A stretch of DNA of 58,364 bases from JAUYIV01 sp040882645 (GCA_040882645.1 JBBEAX010000094.1:1-58364); one strand, 5' to 3'. Positions 49,286 through 58,364 are shown, numbered from the stretch's first letter. Program-made: numbers and translations. Notes: generated by a model from the sequence alone, not told the origin.

Positions 49286-50395
49286 ATGTTGGAAGTCCGT
49301 GAGTCACCAGCGATCGGTCTGCCGTCCCTGTCGGACGACGACCTACTCAGCGCCTACGAGCAAGGTCGCCTGGAACACCGCCGCCTGGAGGCCCGCAACG
49401 CCGCGCTGCTGGTGGAGATCGATCGGCGGCGCAGCTACCAGCCATACGGCTACCTGTCGACCACGGCCTACGTTGCCCACAGCACCGGCGAGTCGGAGCA
49501 GGCGGCCGCCGGCGAAGTCCGACTCGCCCGCGCACTCGCCGAGATGCCCGAAACTGCGGCCGCGTACGCGGACGGCAGCATCGACGGGACTCGGGTCCGT
49601 CGCCTGGCCCGAGCCCGCGAGACGGCTCCACAGCCATTCGCCCGCGCCGAGTCGATGCTGGTCGAGAAGGCACGCAGCCTCGACGCACAGCGCTTCACGA
49701 TGGCCGTCGAAATGTGGCGGCGCGGGACCGAGCCCGAGATAGCCGCCGAAGAGGAGCGCGAGCGCTCCGCGCGGCGCCGCCTGTCGCTCCGCGAGCGTTT
49801 CGACGGGATGGTCGAGCTCGAGGCACTTCTTGACGCCGTGTCAGGCGAGACGATCCGCGCCGCCATCGAATCTCTGGCGAGTCCCGCCAACCGGAGCGGT
49901 TACGACGACCGGACCCCCACCCAGAACCGCGCCGACGCCCTCACCGAGATCTGCCGCAATCACCTCGACTCGGGCACCGCACCCACCTCCGGAGGCCGCA
50001 AGCCCCACCTCAACGTCCTGGTCGACCTCGACACCCTCCATGGGCCGACGCGTCGCTCCGAGATCGGCCACGGTCGGCTGATCGGACCCGCCGGCATCGA
50101 GTTCCTCGCCTGCGACTCCACGGTGTGCCGGGTCGTCGGAGACGGCCCGGGCCACATCCTCGACATGGGAAGAAGCGTCCGGACGGCAACGCCGGCTCAA
50201 CTGACGGCGCTCGCCATCCGCGACGGAGGATGCGTCATCCCGGGATGCGGTCGCCCACCTGCATGGTGCGATGCCCACCATCTCACCGCATGGGTCGAAG
50301 GCGGCCTCACCAACGTGGACGAAATGTGTCTGCTCTGCCGGCCGCACCACTTCGCACTGCATCTCGGCGCGATTCAGCTACCGCAGTTGGAGTGA
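49286..50395 (+). CDS. DUF222 and HNH endonuclease protein (13E12 family)
   Basis: A 369-residue protein of the actinobacterial 13E12/REP family. The N-terminal two-thirds is DUF222 (SYQPYGYLSTTAYVAH; GEVRLARALAEMPETAAAYADGSI) and the C-terminus holds an HNH nuclease, CVIPGCGRPPAWCDAHHLTAWVEGG followed by CLLCRPHH, quoted in parts as CDAHHLTAW and LCRPHH. Such genes occur in many copies in actinobacteria and may be mobile, but no flanking repeat is visible here. Its role is unknown. Confidence 0.9.
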   Translation: MLEVRESPAIGLPSLSDDDLLSAYEQGRLEHRRLEARNAALLVEIDRRRSYQPYGYLSTTAYVAHSTGESEQAAAGEVRLARALAEMPETAAAYADGSIDGTRVRRLARARETAPQPFARAESMLVEKARSLDAQRFTMAVEMWRRGTEPEIAAEEERERSARRRLSLRERFDGMVELEALLDAVSGETIRAAIESLASPANRSGYDDRTPTQNRADALTEICRNHLDSGTAPTSGGRKPHLNVLVDLDTLHGPTRRSEIGHGRLIGPAGIEFLACDSTVCRVVGDGPGHILDMGRSVRTATPAQLTALAIRDGGCVIPGCGRPPAWCDAHHLTAWVEGGLTNVDEMCLLCRPHHFALHLGAIQLPQLE

Positions 50396-50530
50396 GCGCC
50401 GCCGGACCGTGACTCGGTAGCGCAAAGTAGAATCCCACCCCCGACGAGTCTCAGCGCGCGTCCATGTGGCCACGAGGGGCGTCCCCCGCCAATCCGCGTC
50501 CTCAGCCTGCGCAACCCACGGGACTCCCTC

Positions 50531-50923
50531 TCAAGGGCCAAGCAAGTCCCACCGATTCCCGCAGATGTCGAGGAAGACGACGACCTGCCCGTAGGCCTCC
50601 GGCCGGGGCGCCGCCACGAATTGCACGCCAGCCGCGACCATCCGATCGTATGTCGCCCCGAAGTCATCGACTCGAAGGAAGAAGCCGACCCTCCCCGCGG
50701 CCTGGTTCCCCACCACACTCGCCTGGGCGGCGCCGTCGGCACGAGCAAGGAGTATTCCTGTCTGTCCCCCGGGAGGTCGTACGACGACCCAGCGCTTGGG
50801 CCGGCCGTCGTTGGTGACGGACGGCGAATCGTCGGCGAGTTCGAATCCCAAGACCTCGACAAAGAACTCGATCGCCGGGTCGTAGTCATCGACGACGAGG
50901 GTCACCAACTCCAGGAACGTCAT
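50531..50923 (-). CDS. VOC/glyoxalase-fold protein
   Basis: A 130-residue vicinal-oxygen-chelate domain: ELVTLVVDDYDPAIEFFVEVLGF at the start, then GQTGILLARADG, GRVGFFLRVDDF and YGQVVVFLDICGNRWDLLGP, where the D-x-x-G-N-x-W-D-L end is a typical metal site. Metal ligands would be Glu/His but the N-terminal His is replaced by Glu. Probable dioxygenase, glyoxalase or antibiotic-binding member; substrate unknown. It points toward the HNH gene, which ends 136 bp away. Confidence 0.85.
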   Translation of the reverse strand: MTFLELVTLVVDDYDPAIEFFVEVLGFELADDSPSVTNDGRPKRWVVVRPPGGQTGILLARADGAAQASVVGNQAAGRVGFFLRVDDFGATYDRMVAAGVQFVAAPRPEAYGQVVVFLDICGNRWDLLGP

Positions 50924-51040
50924 CTAGTCAGTCTTTCATGGAGGGACTCCGGGGAACAAGTGCATGTCACGCGCTCCCCTCGGGGACGGCGACTCACTCG
51001 ACGGCTGGCGAATCCCCGGACGAGGCCTTTACAGATCCCG

Positions 51041-51271
51041 TCAGCTGCCCAGCGGCAGGTCTTCGATGAGCGCAGCCAGGGCACCGGCGGCGTCTTCTGA
51101 GATCTTTCGCAGGGCGTAGCCGCTGTGGAATACCATCCACTCGCCGGGTTCCACGTCTTCGAGCATGGCGCAACTGACATCTCGCTCGACACCCGCGACT
51201 GAGACGATCGCCCGCTGGTCGAGGCCCGTACCCACGACCCGCTTAACTCTGCCGGCGACCGCCTGACACAT
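51041..51271 (-). CDS. hypC: Hydrogenase assembly chaperone HypC
   Basis: A 76-residue HypC/HupF. It starts MCQAVAGRV, the Cys2 needed to hold the iron with HypD and the large subunit, and has VSCAMLEDVEPGEWMVFHSGYALRKI, typical of the family's beta-barrel. Last gene of the hydrogenase operon, three bases after hypA. HypB, HypD, HypE and HypF are not in the window. Confidence 0.9.
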   Translation of the reverse strand: MCQAVAGRVKRVVGTGLDQRAIVSVAGVERDVSCAMLEDVEPGEWMVFHSGYALRKISEDAAGALAALIEDLPLGS

Positions 51272-51274
51272 GAC

Positions 51275-51553
51275 TCAGTCGCCTCCGAGTTCGACGGACT
51301 GCAGGATCACGTCTGTGGCGTGCTCATCGGTTATGGCGGCCGAGCCTCCGGGCCCCATCACCACGTCGATCCGGGCGTTCTCCACGGGTGTGCCGATGGC
51401 GCGCTGCCTGATCTGGGCGGCGATCGAGCCGGCAGCCACATGCGACAGCGCGCCCACCCGCACCGTCATGACGGTGAGATGATCGGCATGGTGCTCCGCG
51501 GCCACTTCGGTCGCCTTCTGGATCAGATCGGCCACCAGGCGTTTCTCATGCAT
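51275..51553 (-). CDS. hypA: HypA-like nickel chaperone lacking the zinc site
   Basis: A 92-residue HypA-like protein. The N-terminus MHEKRLVADLI keeps Met1-His2-Glu3, the nickel-binding end, and VRVGALSHVAAGSIAAQI fits the first domain. The usual zinc domain with two CxxC pairs is absent; there is no cysteine at all and the chain is about 20 residues short. It overlaps the protease gene by eight bases and stands next to hypC. It may deliver nickel without a zinc structural site. Confidence 0.75.
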   Translation of the reverse strand: MHEKRLVADLIQKATEVAAEHHADHLTVMTVRVGALSHVAAGSIAAQIRQRAIGTPVENARIDVVMGPGGSAAITDEHATDVILQSVELGGD

Positions 51554-52001
51554 CTGCGAGTACCTCCATCGCTGCGTCTGCGGCCAACCCGACGGCCGTG
51601 GCCACTGCCGGACTGAGAGAGGAGCCGAGCGCAACCGAGCCCGCTTCGACTCCGATCACGAACAGCCGCTTCGGAAGCCGGCCAAGGGCTCGAGCGAGTT
51701 CGACCGAGGTGGCGGCGCCCAGGGCATGGCTCGACGACAAGCGGGCGTCCGACGGGAGGGCGGTCGATGAGGCGTCGAAGCTGACGACGGTCCCCGGCGC
51801 GGCGCCGGTCACCATCGCGTCGACCACCACCGCGCACGGTCGGCCCTCCCACGCGTCCAGCATCCACCCCGGGTCGCCATCCCCCGCCATCAGGTCGACA
51901 CCCGGGAGGCCGCGCGCCGCGAGCTCGTCGAGCACCAGCAACCCGACCGCGTCGTCACCGCGATCACGATTCCCGATACCGAGGACCACCGGATCAGCCA
52001 C
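51546..52001 (-). CDS. Hydrogenase maturation endopeptidase (HyaD/HycI/HoxW type)
   Basis: A 151-residue nickel-dependent protease that trims the large subunit after metal insertion. VVLGIGNRDRGDDAVG holds the metal-binding Asp, and VVVDAMVTGAAPG and SSSHALG give the other ligands (Asp and His). GTG at 52001 overlaps the stop of the large subunit gene by eight bases. Its substrate would be the HyhL tail after His423. Confidence 0.9.
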   Translation of the reverse strand: MADPVVLGIGNRDRGDDAVGLLVLDELAARGLPGVDLMAGDGDPGWMLDAWEGRPCAVVVDAMVTGAAPGTVVSFDASSTALPSDARLSSSHALGAATSVELARALGRLPKRLFVIGVEAGSVALGSSLSPAVATAVGLAADAAMEVLADA

Positions 52002-53292
52002 GGTCGATCTCGAGTCGGAGGAAGTGGGTGGCACAGGAGATGCACGGGTCGTAGTTGCGGATGGTCTGTTCCAGCCGCCACTGCAGCGGTTCGTCCGCCA
52101 TCTCGATGTTTCGCTCGAGCACCTCGCGGAGGTCCTGCTCGATGGTCAGCTGGTTCTGGGCGGTCGGCGGAACGATCTGGGCATCGAGAATGCGGCCGTC
52201 GCCACCGATCTCGTACCGGTGATAGAGCAAGCCCCGGGGGGCCTCCGTTGCGCCATGGCCCACGCCCGCAATGGGTGTCACCGGCACTGCCGGCGCCGCA
52301 GGCTGCTCGTACCGGTCGATGATGTCCAGCGCTTCCGCAACGGCGTGGACCGTCTCGACCGAACGGACGATGATGCTCCTGAAGGGATTGGTCACCACGG
52401 CCGGCAATCCCACCTCATTGGCTGCGGCGACAGCCTCCGGATGGAGCAGGTCGCGGTTGAGGGCAAACCGGGCCAGGGGCCCCACGTGATACGAACCCCG
52501 CGACCGGATACGGGAGTGGAGCGCATTGGATCGCGCCACATGCTCCTCGAGGAACCAGTCGTTCCATTCCGTGTTGGCGATGTCGAGGCCCGCTGAGGAG
52601 ACGATCCGGCCCTCGTTGAACGGGTACTCATCGGGGTGCCGGAGGGAGACGAATTCGAACGGCTGCTCGATCTCTGGAAACGACAGCCCCGCAGTGATCC
52701 GCACCATGTCCCGCGAGGCGTCGAGGGCCCACTGCAGGTCCTCCACCAGAGAGTCGAGGTCGGCCCGGGTGGGCGCCTTGTAGAAGCCACCCACCTTCAC
52801 ATTGATGGGATGGATCTCCCGCCCGCCGAGCAGGGTCATCACCTGATTGCCGATCTTCTTGAGCCGCAGGGCCTGCTCCACGATTTCCCGGTGATCCTGC
52901 GCCATGTGGATCGCGCTCTCGTAGCCGAGGAAGTCGGGAGCATGAAGCAGGTACACGTGGAGGACGTGGCTTTCGATCCACTCGCCGCAGTACAGGAGGC
53001 GCCGCAGCGCCCGCAGTTGGCCGCCGACCTCCACCCCGAATGCCTGCTCCATCGCATGCACCGAAGACATCTGATACGCCACCGGGCAGATACCGCAGAT
53101 GCGGGCCGTGATGTCCGGAGCCTCCGAGTACATCCGCCCCCGCAAGAAAGCCTCGAAGTAGCGGGGCGGCTCGAAGATGCGGAACTCGACGTCCTCTACC
53201 ACCCCGTCACGCACGACCACCTTCATCGCGCCCTCGCCCTCAACCCGGGCCAGGTACTCGACGGCGATGGTACGGGTAGTCGGATCGGACAT
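51994..53292 (-). CDS. hyhL: [NiFe] hydrogenase large subunit, group 3b type
   Basis: A 432-residue catalytic subunit of a soluble, NAD(P)-linked bidirectional hydrogenase. The four nickel ligands are present: RICGIC (Cys66 and Cys69) and DPCISCATH (Cys417 and Cys420). His423 marks the maturation cut that removes the last nine residues. The short chain, ARVEGEGAM start and operon partners (flavin and Fe-S subunits) indicate group 3b, called Hyh in Mycobacterium smegmatis. It interacts with HyhS. Confidence 0.95.
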   Translation of the reverse strand: MSDPTTRTIAVEYLARVEGEGAMKVVVRDGVVEDVEFRIFEPPRYFEAFLRGRMYSEAPDITARICGICPVAYQMSSVHAMEQAFGVEVGGQLRALRRLLYCGEWIESHVLHVYLLHAPDFLGYESAIHMAQDHREIVEQALRLKKIGNQVMTLLGGREIHPINVKVGGFYKAPTRADLDSLVEDLQWALDASRDMVRITAGLSFPEIEQPFEFVSLRHPDEYPFNEGRIVSSAGLDIANTEWNDWFLEEHVARSNALHSRIRSRGSYHVGPLARFALNRDLLHPEAVAAANEVGLPAVVTNPFRSIIVRSVETVHAVAEALDIIDRYEQPAAPAVPVTPIAGVGHGATEAPRGLLYHRYEIGGDGRILDAQIVPPTAQNQLTIEQDLREVLERNIEMADEPLQWRLEQTIRNYDPCISCATHFLRLEIDRG

Positions 53293-53294
53293 CT

Positions 53295-54106
53295 CTAGGA
53301 CCTCCTCGAATCTCGCCCCGTGGTCGGTCCTGCAACCGATTGGAGGAGAACCTCACTCGCTTCCCTGAAGGCGGGGGCGTTGGCGTTGAAGGTTCGCAGG
53401 GCGTCCACCAGGTCGCGCCGCCCCACCCCCAGCTGACCCCACCACTCGGCGAGCGCACCCACGTTGGGCGACTCCATCGGTCCGAAGCACCCGTAGCACC
53501 CCCGGTCGTACGCGGGGCAGATCGCCCCGCACCCGGCCTGGGTGATCGGGCCCATACAGGGGATCCCGTCGGCGACCATGATGCAGGTGGTGCCGCGGCG
53601 CTTGCACTCGACGCAGACGCTGAACGTGGGGACGGCTGGCGTTCGGCGGTCGAGGAATGCGCCTACAACCTCGATCAGCTGGTGCTTGTTGATCGGGCAG
53701 CCCCGCAGTTCGAAGTCGACCGGCACGTGATCGGCGATCGCCGTCGAGGTCGCCAGGGTCGAGATGTATTCGGGGTGGGCGTACACGATCGACGTGTACT
53801 CCTCGACATTCGCAAAGTTACGCAGCGCCTGGATTCCTCCCGAGGTCGCACAAGCGCCGATCGTCACGAGGAACTTCGACTGCTCCCTCACGTCATGGAT
53901 CCGCTCGGCGTCGTGTGCGGTCGTAATCGAACCCTCGACCAGGCTCAGGTCGTAAGGTCCCTCGACCACCTCCCGGCTTGCCTCGACGAAGTTGGCGATG
54001 TGGATCTCCCCGGCGATCGCCAGCAACTCGTCTTCGGCGTCGAGGAGCGACAACTGGCAGCCATCGCATGAGGCGAACTTGAAGACCCCCAGGGTTGGCC
54101 GGGCCA

Positions 54107-54107
<1 letters not shown>
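53295..54107 (-). CDS. hyhS: [NiFe] hydrogenase small subunit, group 3b type
   Basis: A 270-residue iron-sulfur subunit passing electrons from the nickel site. FASCDGCQ (Cys14 and Cys17) and TIGACATSGGIQ bind the proximal cluster; RGCPINKHQL, CVECKRRGTTCI, CMGPITQAGCGAICP and GCYGCFGP supply the others. AAGGAGGTG precedes the ATG at 54107, which overlaps the TAA stop of the gamma gene. No Tat signal, in line with a cytoplasmic enzyme. Confidence 0.94.
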
Positions 54108-54932
<825 letters not shown>

Positions 54933-54949
<17 letters not shown>

Positions 54950-55397
54950 ACAGATCCAGTAGTTGCAGGCGGGTGGCGTTCAGGCGATCGGCGACGAGCG
55001 CGCCGACCCGCCGGACGATTTCGAGGCCGAAGGCAGGGTCGTCATCGATGGCGAATCGCAGCTTGGCACCGTCGAGCACGAGGGCCCTCGTCTCGGTGAG
55101 GGCGGTCGCGTCGAATGCCCAGCGGTGCGGCGGAAACAGCCAGGACCAGCCGACTACGTCGCCGGCGTGGATGGTTTGGATCGAGCGACGGCCGCGCCCC
55201 GGCGAGTCGGCCGAGATGACCGCAGCTCCCTCGACCAGTAAGTAGCAGTGATCTGCTTCCCCGTCGGCGGACACCAGGAACGCATCGGTGACCCAGGTGG
55301 TCTCACCGTCGATGCAGGACTCCAGCGTTCTGACCTGTTCGGGAACCAGGCCGCGGGCGAATGGATGGGCGGCGAGTTGCTCTTCGAGGCTAGGCAC
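54933..55397 (-). CDS. Cyclic-nucleotide-binding-domain protein in the hydrogenase operon
   Basis: A 154-residue cupin-like cNMP-binding domain with no DNA-binding helix: DHCYLLVEGAAVIS, GRGRRSIQTIHAGDVVGWSWLFPPHRWAFDA, quoted in part as IHAGDVVGWSWLFPPHRW, and RALVLDGAKL. The usual phosphate-binding E and R of Crp are not obvious, so it may bind another ligand. It lies between hyhB and hyhG, as in many group 3b operons, and may sense or regulate the hydrogenase. Function unproved. Confidence 0.85.
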
Positions 55398-56484
55398 GGT
55401 CTCCCCCTCTCGCGCGGAACGCGGCAGCTTCTGCGGTGATGTCGATCCCCACCGGGCACCAGGTGATGCACCGGCCGCAACCGACGCAACCCGACGTGTC
55501 GAACTGGTCGTACCAGGAGGCGAGCTTGTGGGTCATCCATTGCCGGTACCGGCTCGCCGGGCTCACCCGGTGGGGTCCGCCATGCACGAGTGAGAACTCG
55601 AAGTTGAAGCAGGAGTCCCACTTCCGAACACGCTCGGCGCTGCCGTTGGCCAGCTCCCCCCGATCCTCGACCGTGCTGCAGAAGCAAGTGGGGCAGACCA
55701 TCGTGCAATTGGCGCAGGTGAGGCAGCGGGCGGCGATCTCCTCCCAGTACGGATCTTCGGCTGCTGCGTAGAGCAGCTCCTTGATGCCGACCGTGTCGAG
55801 CGACCGCCCCATCTTCCCCGCGGCCTCGCCCACCAGCCGCTCCGCCGTCTCGATTTCGTCGGCGGCGGCCAGCCGGGCCCCGAGTTCCGTCAGCACTTCG
55901 GCGCCGATGTCGGAGCCTGCCTCCACCACGAAGTGATGAATCCCGTCGCCGATCACCTCGGTCATCGCCAGGTCGTATCCCGTGCGGGCCCGCGGACCAG
56001 TGTCCATCGAGGCACAGAAGCAAGTGGCACCAGGCTCCACGCAGTTCACCGCGACCATGAACGAGCCGGAGCGGTTGCTGGCGTAAATTCGATCCACCGC
56101 TCCCGAGCCGAGGAACACCCGATCCTGGATCGCAATGGCGGCGAGCTCACATGCCCGAACTCCGATGAAGGCGAAACGGGGCGGCTCCGGTGCAGGATCC
56201 GCCCGGGTGAGGTCGGACGACCCCTTCCACAACACCGTCTCGGCGGGGTGGAAGTTCATCTTGGGAGAGCTCGGCCCGACCACGTAACCGAAGAGGGCGT
56301 CGTCCCCGCGCTCGAAGAGGCGGTACGTTCCCGGCCCCTGCTCGTCGCGAAGACCTATCGGAAGGTCACCGGTCGACCGCAGCGGGCCATGGACGATGGC
56401 GCCGTCGCGCACCGTCGGCCCCATGACGGTGAATCCCCGGTCCTCGAGGATGCTGATGAGCCGATCCACGCCGTCGCGGCCCAT
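55390..56484 (-). CDS. hyhB: Hydrogenase iron-sulfur subunit (beta)
   Basis: A 364-residue electron-transfer subunit with CLTCANCTMVCPTCFC and CVGCGRCITWCPVGID, two 4Fe-4S motifs, plus an N-terminal domain with VRACELAAIAIQDR typical of coenzyme F420/HyhB-type proteins. It heads the operon hyhB-cNMP-hyhG-hyhS-hyhL-protease-hypA-hypC. ATG at 56484 preferred; a TTG at 56517 seven bases after a TAGGCT box is an alternative leaderless start. Confidence 0.92.
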   Translation of the reverse strand: MGRDGVDRLISILEDRGFTVMGPTVRDGAIVHGPLRSTGDLPIGLRDEQGPGTYRLFERGDDALFGYVVGPSSPKMNFHPAETVLWKGSSDLTRADPAPEPPRFAFIGVRACELAAIAIQDRVFLGSGAVDRIYASNRSGSFMVAVNCVEPGATCFCASMDTGPRARTGYDLAMTEVIGDGIHHFVVEAGSDIGAEVLTELGARLAAADEIETAERLVGEAAGKMGRSLDTVGIKELLYAAAEDPYWEEIAARCLTCANCTMVCPTCFCSTVEDRGELANGSAERVRKWDSCFNFEFSLVHGGPHRVSPASRYRQWMTHKLASWYDQFDTSGCVGCGRCITWCPVGIDITAEAAAFRARGGDRA

Positions 56485-56524
56485 CACGACTCTCTCGGCG
56501 GATGTGATGCTGGTCAACGAGATC

Positions 56525-56530
56525 AGCCTA
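56525..56530 (-). promoter_or_regulatory. -10 box (TAGGCT) of the hydrogenase operon
   Basis: TTTTAGGCTG on the minus strand gives a -10 box 41 bp before the hyhB ATG and seven bases before an in-frame TTG. It lies in the divergent gap with the second EamA gene. No clear DosR-like site was recognised. Confidence 0.45.
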
Positions 56531-56624
56531 AAACAGAGGGCACCACGACGCCCGGGTAATAGGACACCGTTCGTCCGTCCAACGGCCCTGACCGACGACA
56601 GCGGCAGATGACACAATGGTCGCC

Positions 56625-57533
56625 ATGGATCACAACAAGCATCGACTCAGTGGACGGGCGGTCGCCGGCATCACCGCGGTGGTCAGCGGGTTCTCCATCT
56701 TTCTCAACGGCTACGGGGTCGCCGCGTGGCGCGACTCCGGCGTGAGTGCGGCCGGGTACACGACCGCAAAGAACCTGCTCGCAGCAGTCGTCCTCGGCGC
56801 GCTCGCCCTCGCCGTGGTTCGGCGCACCCGGAGGTCGGTCCCGACGACGACCTCGCAACGGATCCGGCTCGTCATCGTCGGCGTCATCGGCGGCGCGGTG
56901 CCCTTCGTGCTGTTCTTCGAAGGCCTCGCCCGGGCCTCCTCGGTGCAGGCGGCCTTCATCCACAAGACCCTGGTGATCTGGGTGGTACTGCTGGCAGTGC
57001 CCCTACTGCGCGAGAAGCTCAACGCGTTCCACCTGGCCGCGATTGGCCTGTTGGTTGCCGGAGAAGCCGCAATGACCGGGGTGAACGCCATCTCGATCGG
57101 GGCGGGGGAGTTGATGATCCTTGCCGCGACGCTCTTGTGGGCAATCGAGGTGATCATCGCCAAGACCCTGCTCCGCGACCTTGCTGCGTCGACGGTGGCG
57201 GCGGCGAGGATGGGCATCGGCTCGGTTGCGCTGGTCTCCTGGACCCTGGTGTCCGGCGGGGCAGCCGGGGTCACCGCGCTGCCTCCGACAGCCTGGCTAT
57301 GGGTGGCAATCACCGGCCTCGCCCTCAGTGCCTATGTGGGCACCTGGTGTCTCGCCCTCAGCCGCGCCCAGGCGGTCGATGTCTCGGCGGTGCTGGTCAT
57401 CGGTGCGCTGATCACCGCGGCCCTTCGCACTGGATTCGCCGGCGTGGCCGCCCCCGATCCGCTCGGGCTGGCCCTCATCGCTCTCGGCGGTGTCGCCGCG
57501 GTCCTGGCAATGGTGCGAACCACCGTCCGATGA
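56625..57533 (+). CDS. EamA/DMT-family membrane transporter
   Basis: A 302-residue permease with about ten helices in two EamA units, the first starting AVAGITAVVSGFSIFLNGYG and the second MILAATLLWAIEVIIAKTLL. The segment FEGLARASSVQAAFIHKTLVIWV is typical. Substrate unknown. ATG at 56625 is seven bases after CACAAT, giving a leaderless start; an ATG at 56616 would add three residues. Its stop overlaps the next start (ATGA). Divergent from hyhB, so it may share its control. Confidence 0.82.
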   Translation: MDHNKHRLSGRAVAGITAVVSGFSIFLNGYGVAAWRDSGVSAAGYTTAKNLLAAVVLGALALAVVRRTRRSVPTTTSQRIRLVIVGVIGGAVPFVLFFEGLARASSVQAAFIHKTLVIWVVLLAVPLLREKLNAFHLAAIGLLVAGEAAMTGVNAISIGAGELMILAATLLWAIEVIIAKTLLRDLAASTVAAARMGIGSVALVSWTLVSGGAAGVTALPPTAWLWVAITGLALSAYVGTWCLALSRAQAVDVSAVLVIGALITAALRTGFAGVAAPDPLGLALIALGGVAAVLAMVRTTVR

Positions 57534-58282
57534 CCTCCGGCCCTTCCCTGTTCGCCCGGTTCGCCTTCCCCCCGAACGCGCTCGGATATTGCGGCCCGGC
57601 GGATTCGGTCGAGTTGTTCGAAGCCTCAGCGGCGGGAGCCGACAGGGAGATCAGTGCCCTCGCCGCCGCCTTTGACGGCGCCTTCCCCTACCTTCAACTC
57701 ATCGCCGGCACCAACGGCATCGATGACCCGCTCGACCCTCGAGTAGTGGAGGCGTACTGGGTCGGCAATCGTCTCCTCGAACGCGGCGCACCGTGGATGG
57801 GGGCGTCGCTGGATGAGCGTTTCCGGCGTCGGGCCGGCCGCCAATGGAGCAGCATCGAGGCGGCGATCCCGGCTGGGGCGGTGCCCCATCACTCCCACCA
57901 TGTATTCGGGGTCTATCCATGGGTGGGACTGCTGCGCGAAGGGCGCGTCCAGGAGCCGATGCAGGTGCTCGATCGTTGTCGCATCCGGTGGGGATCGGTC
58001 GTGGCGGTGGACGGCGACCGCGTGCTGATGTCGGCCCAGCCGCTCGGCTGGGACGGGCATCGTATCTTCCTCGACCAACCGCGCGAGGAGTGGGTGGCCT
58101 GGGCCGAGAACGGCCGCTCTCCAATCGCCAGGCCTCAACCCGGCGATACCGTCGCCGCCCATTGGGCCTGGGTGTGCGATGTGCTCACCCCCACCAGACT
58201 GCGCAACCTCCAGGCATGGAGCGCCCACACCCTCGCCCTGGTGAACGCGCAGTCCCCCGTCGGAGTGGTGGTCGAGGGTTAA
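57530..58282 (+). CDS. Conserved protein of unknown function next to hydrogenase genes
   Basis: A 250-residue cytoplasmic protein starting SLFARFAFPPNALGYCGPADS. Histidine- and tryptophan-rich spots such as AVPHHSHHVFGVYPWVGLL and AAHWAWVCDVLTP stand out. I recognise no enzyme family with certainty. It is coupled to the EamA gene by ATGA and lies beside the hydrogenase operon, so a role in that system is possible. No membrane segment. Confidence 0.7.
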   Translation: MTSGPSLFARFAFPPNALGYCGPADSVELFEASAAGADREISALAAAFDGAFPYLQLIAGTNGIDDPLDPRVVEAYWVGNRLLERGAPWMGASLDERFRRRAGRQWSSIEAAIPAGAVPHHSHHVFGVYPWVGLLREGRVQEPMQVLDRCRIRWGSVVAVDGDRVLMSAQPLGWDGHRIFLDQPREEWVAWAENGRSPIARPQPGDTVAAHWAWVCDVLTPTRLRNLQAWSAHTLALVNAQSPVGVVVEG

Positions 58283-58288
58283 AGGCCG

Positions 58289-58364
58289 AGCCAAGAGTCA
58301 AGAGTCAAGAGCCGACAGCCGACAGCCGACAGCCGACAGCCGACAGCCGACAGCCGACAGCCGA
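58289..58364. repeat. Heptanucleotide array running off the window end
   Basis: Units AGCCAAG, AGTCAAG twice, then AGCCGAC seven times plus six bases, all in one register. AGCCAAG is the complement of the main unit at 6073-6128, and AGTCAAG equals the unit at 5941. The array lies after the last gene and continues beyond the window. Confidence 0.9.

Noticed and set aside
49286..50395. HNH gene as a homing or mobile element
   Set aside because: No flanking repeats, split gene or intron were found; treated as a resident 13E12-family gene.

Overview
The window is a high-GC stretch that reads as a deep-branching actinobacterium, most likely an Acidimicrobiia-type lineage. This rests on gene content: a GlnR-type regulator beside two glutamine synthetases, a DUF222-HNH endonuclease, a BTAD (SARP-type) regulator, GTG/TTG starts, and many starts placed six to nine bases after a TANNNT box, as in actinobacterial leaderless transcripts. 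Two runs of ten N (1111-1120 and 36912-36921), both inside intergenic repeats, show it is a scaffolded draft, probably a metagenome bin. No rRNA, tRNA, CRISPR array, insertion sequence or prophage was seen.

Layout. 157-7.65 kb: tandem-GNAT protein; DHOD-like protein coupled to pyruvate:ferredoxin oxidoreductase (nifJ); an EamA transporter; a LiaF-like membrane protein. 7.66-11.4 kb: glycolate oxidase genes glcD-glcE-glcF on the minus strand. 11.5-24.2 kb: a phosphorolytic sugar locus with a HAD phosphoglucomutase-like protein and GH65 phosphorylase (plus strand), an ABC ATPase (plus strand), then a minus-strand block of GH94-like giant phosphorylase, substrate-binding lipoprotein, two permeases and a beta-helix lipoprotein. 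24.3-28.5 kb: a 1279-residue BTAD/AAA/TPR/DeoR-HTH regulator followed by an overlooked 32-residue secreted peptide gene and a structured RNA element. 28.5-32.0 kb: hydantoinase/oxoprolinase subunits HyuA and HyuB. 32.1-37 kb: Nfu-like protein, unknown membrane proteins, and a folate/pteridine operon (SDR, folB, and a folK-folE fusion). 37.2-40.8 kb: glnA (type I-beta), a second glutamine synthetase and glnR, with a GlnR-box-like array between the two synthetase genes. 40.8-44.1 kb: membrane and envelope proteins including an L,D-transpeptidase. 44.2-47.2 kb: nucleotide-sugar dehydrogenase, GT2 glycosyltransferase and CDP-alcohol phosphotransferase. 47.3-50.9 kb: ALDH7-type dehydrogenase, RidA, HNH endonuclease, VOC protein. 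51.0-56.5 kb: a group 3b-type [NiFe] hydrogenase operon with maturation genes. 56.6-58.3 kb: a second EamA transporter and an unknown protein.

Together the genes suggest a heterotroph that imports oligosaccharides and cleaves them with phosphate, oxidises glycolate, handles pyruvate through ferredoxin, balances NAD(P)H/H2 with a soluble hydrogenase, and controls nitrogen assimilation with GlnR.

Three things stand out. (1) Most intergenic regions contain 7-bp tandem arrays drawn from a small set of related heptamers, often as inverted pairs able to fold into hairpins; the longest runs 18 heptads in one unbroken register. (2) Directly after the TPR-containing regulator lies a strong-SD mini-gene whose product is a signal peptide followed by just seven residues (ILRPGHG), with its own promoter and a perfect 12-bp palindrome in the promoter spacer, an arrangement reminiscent of PlcR/PapR-type peptide signalling. 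(3) One sugar permease carries a roughly 135-residue insertion with an SdrD-B/Cna-B-like beta domain between membrane segments.
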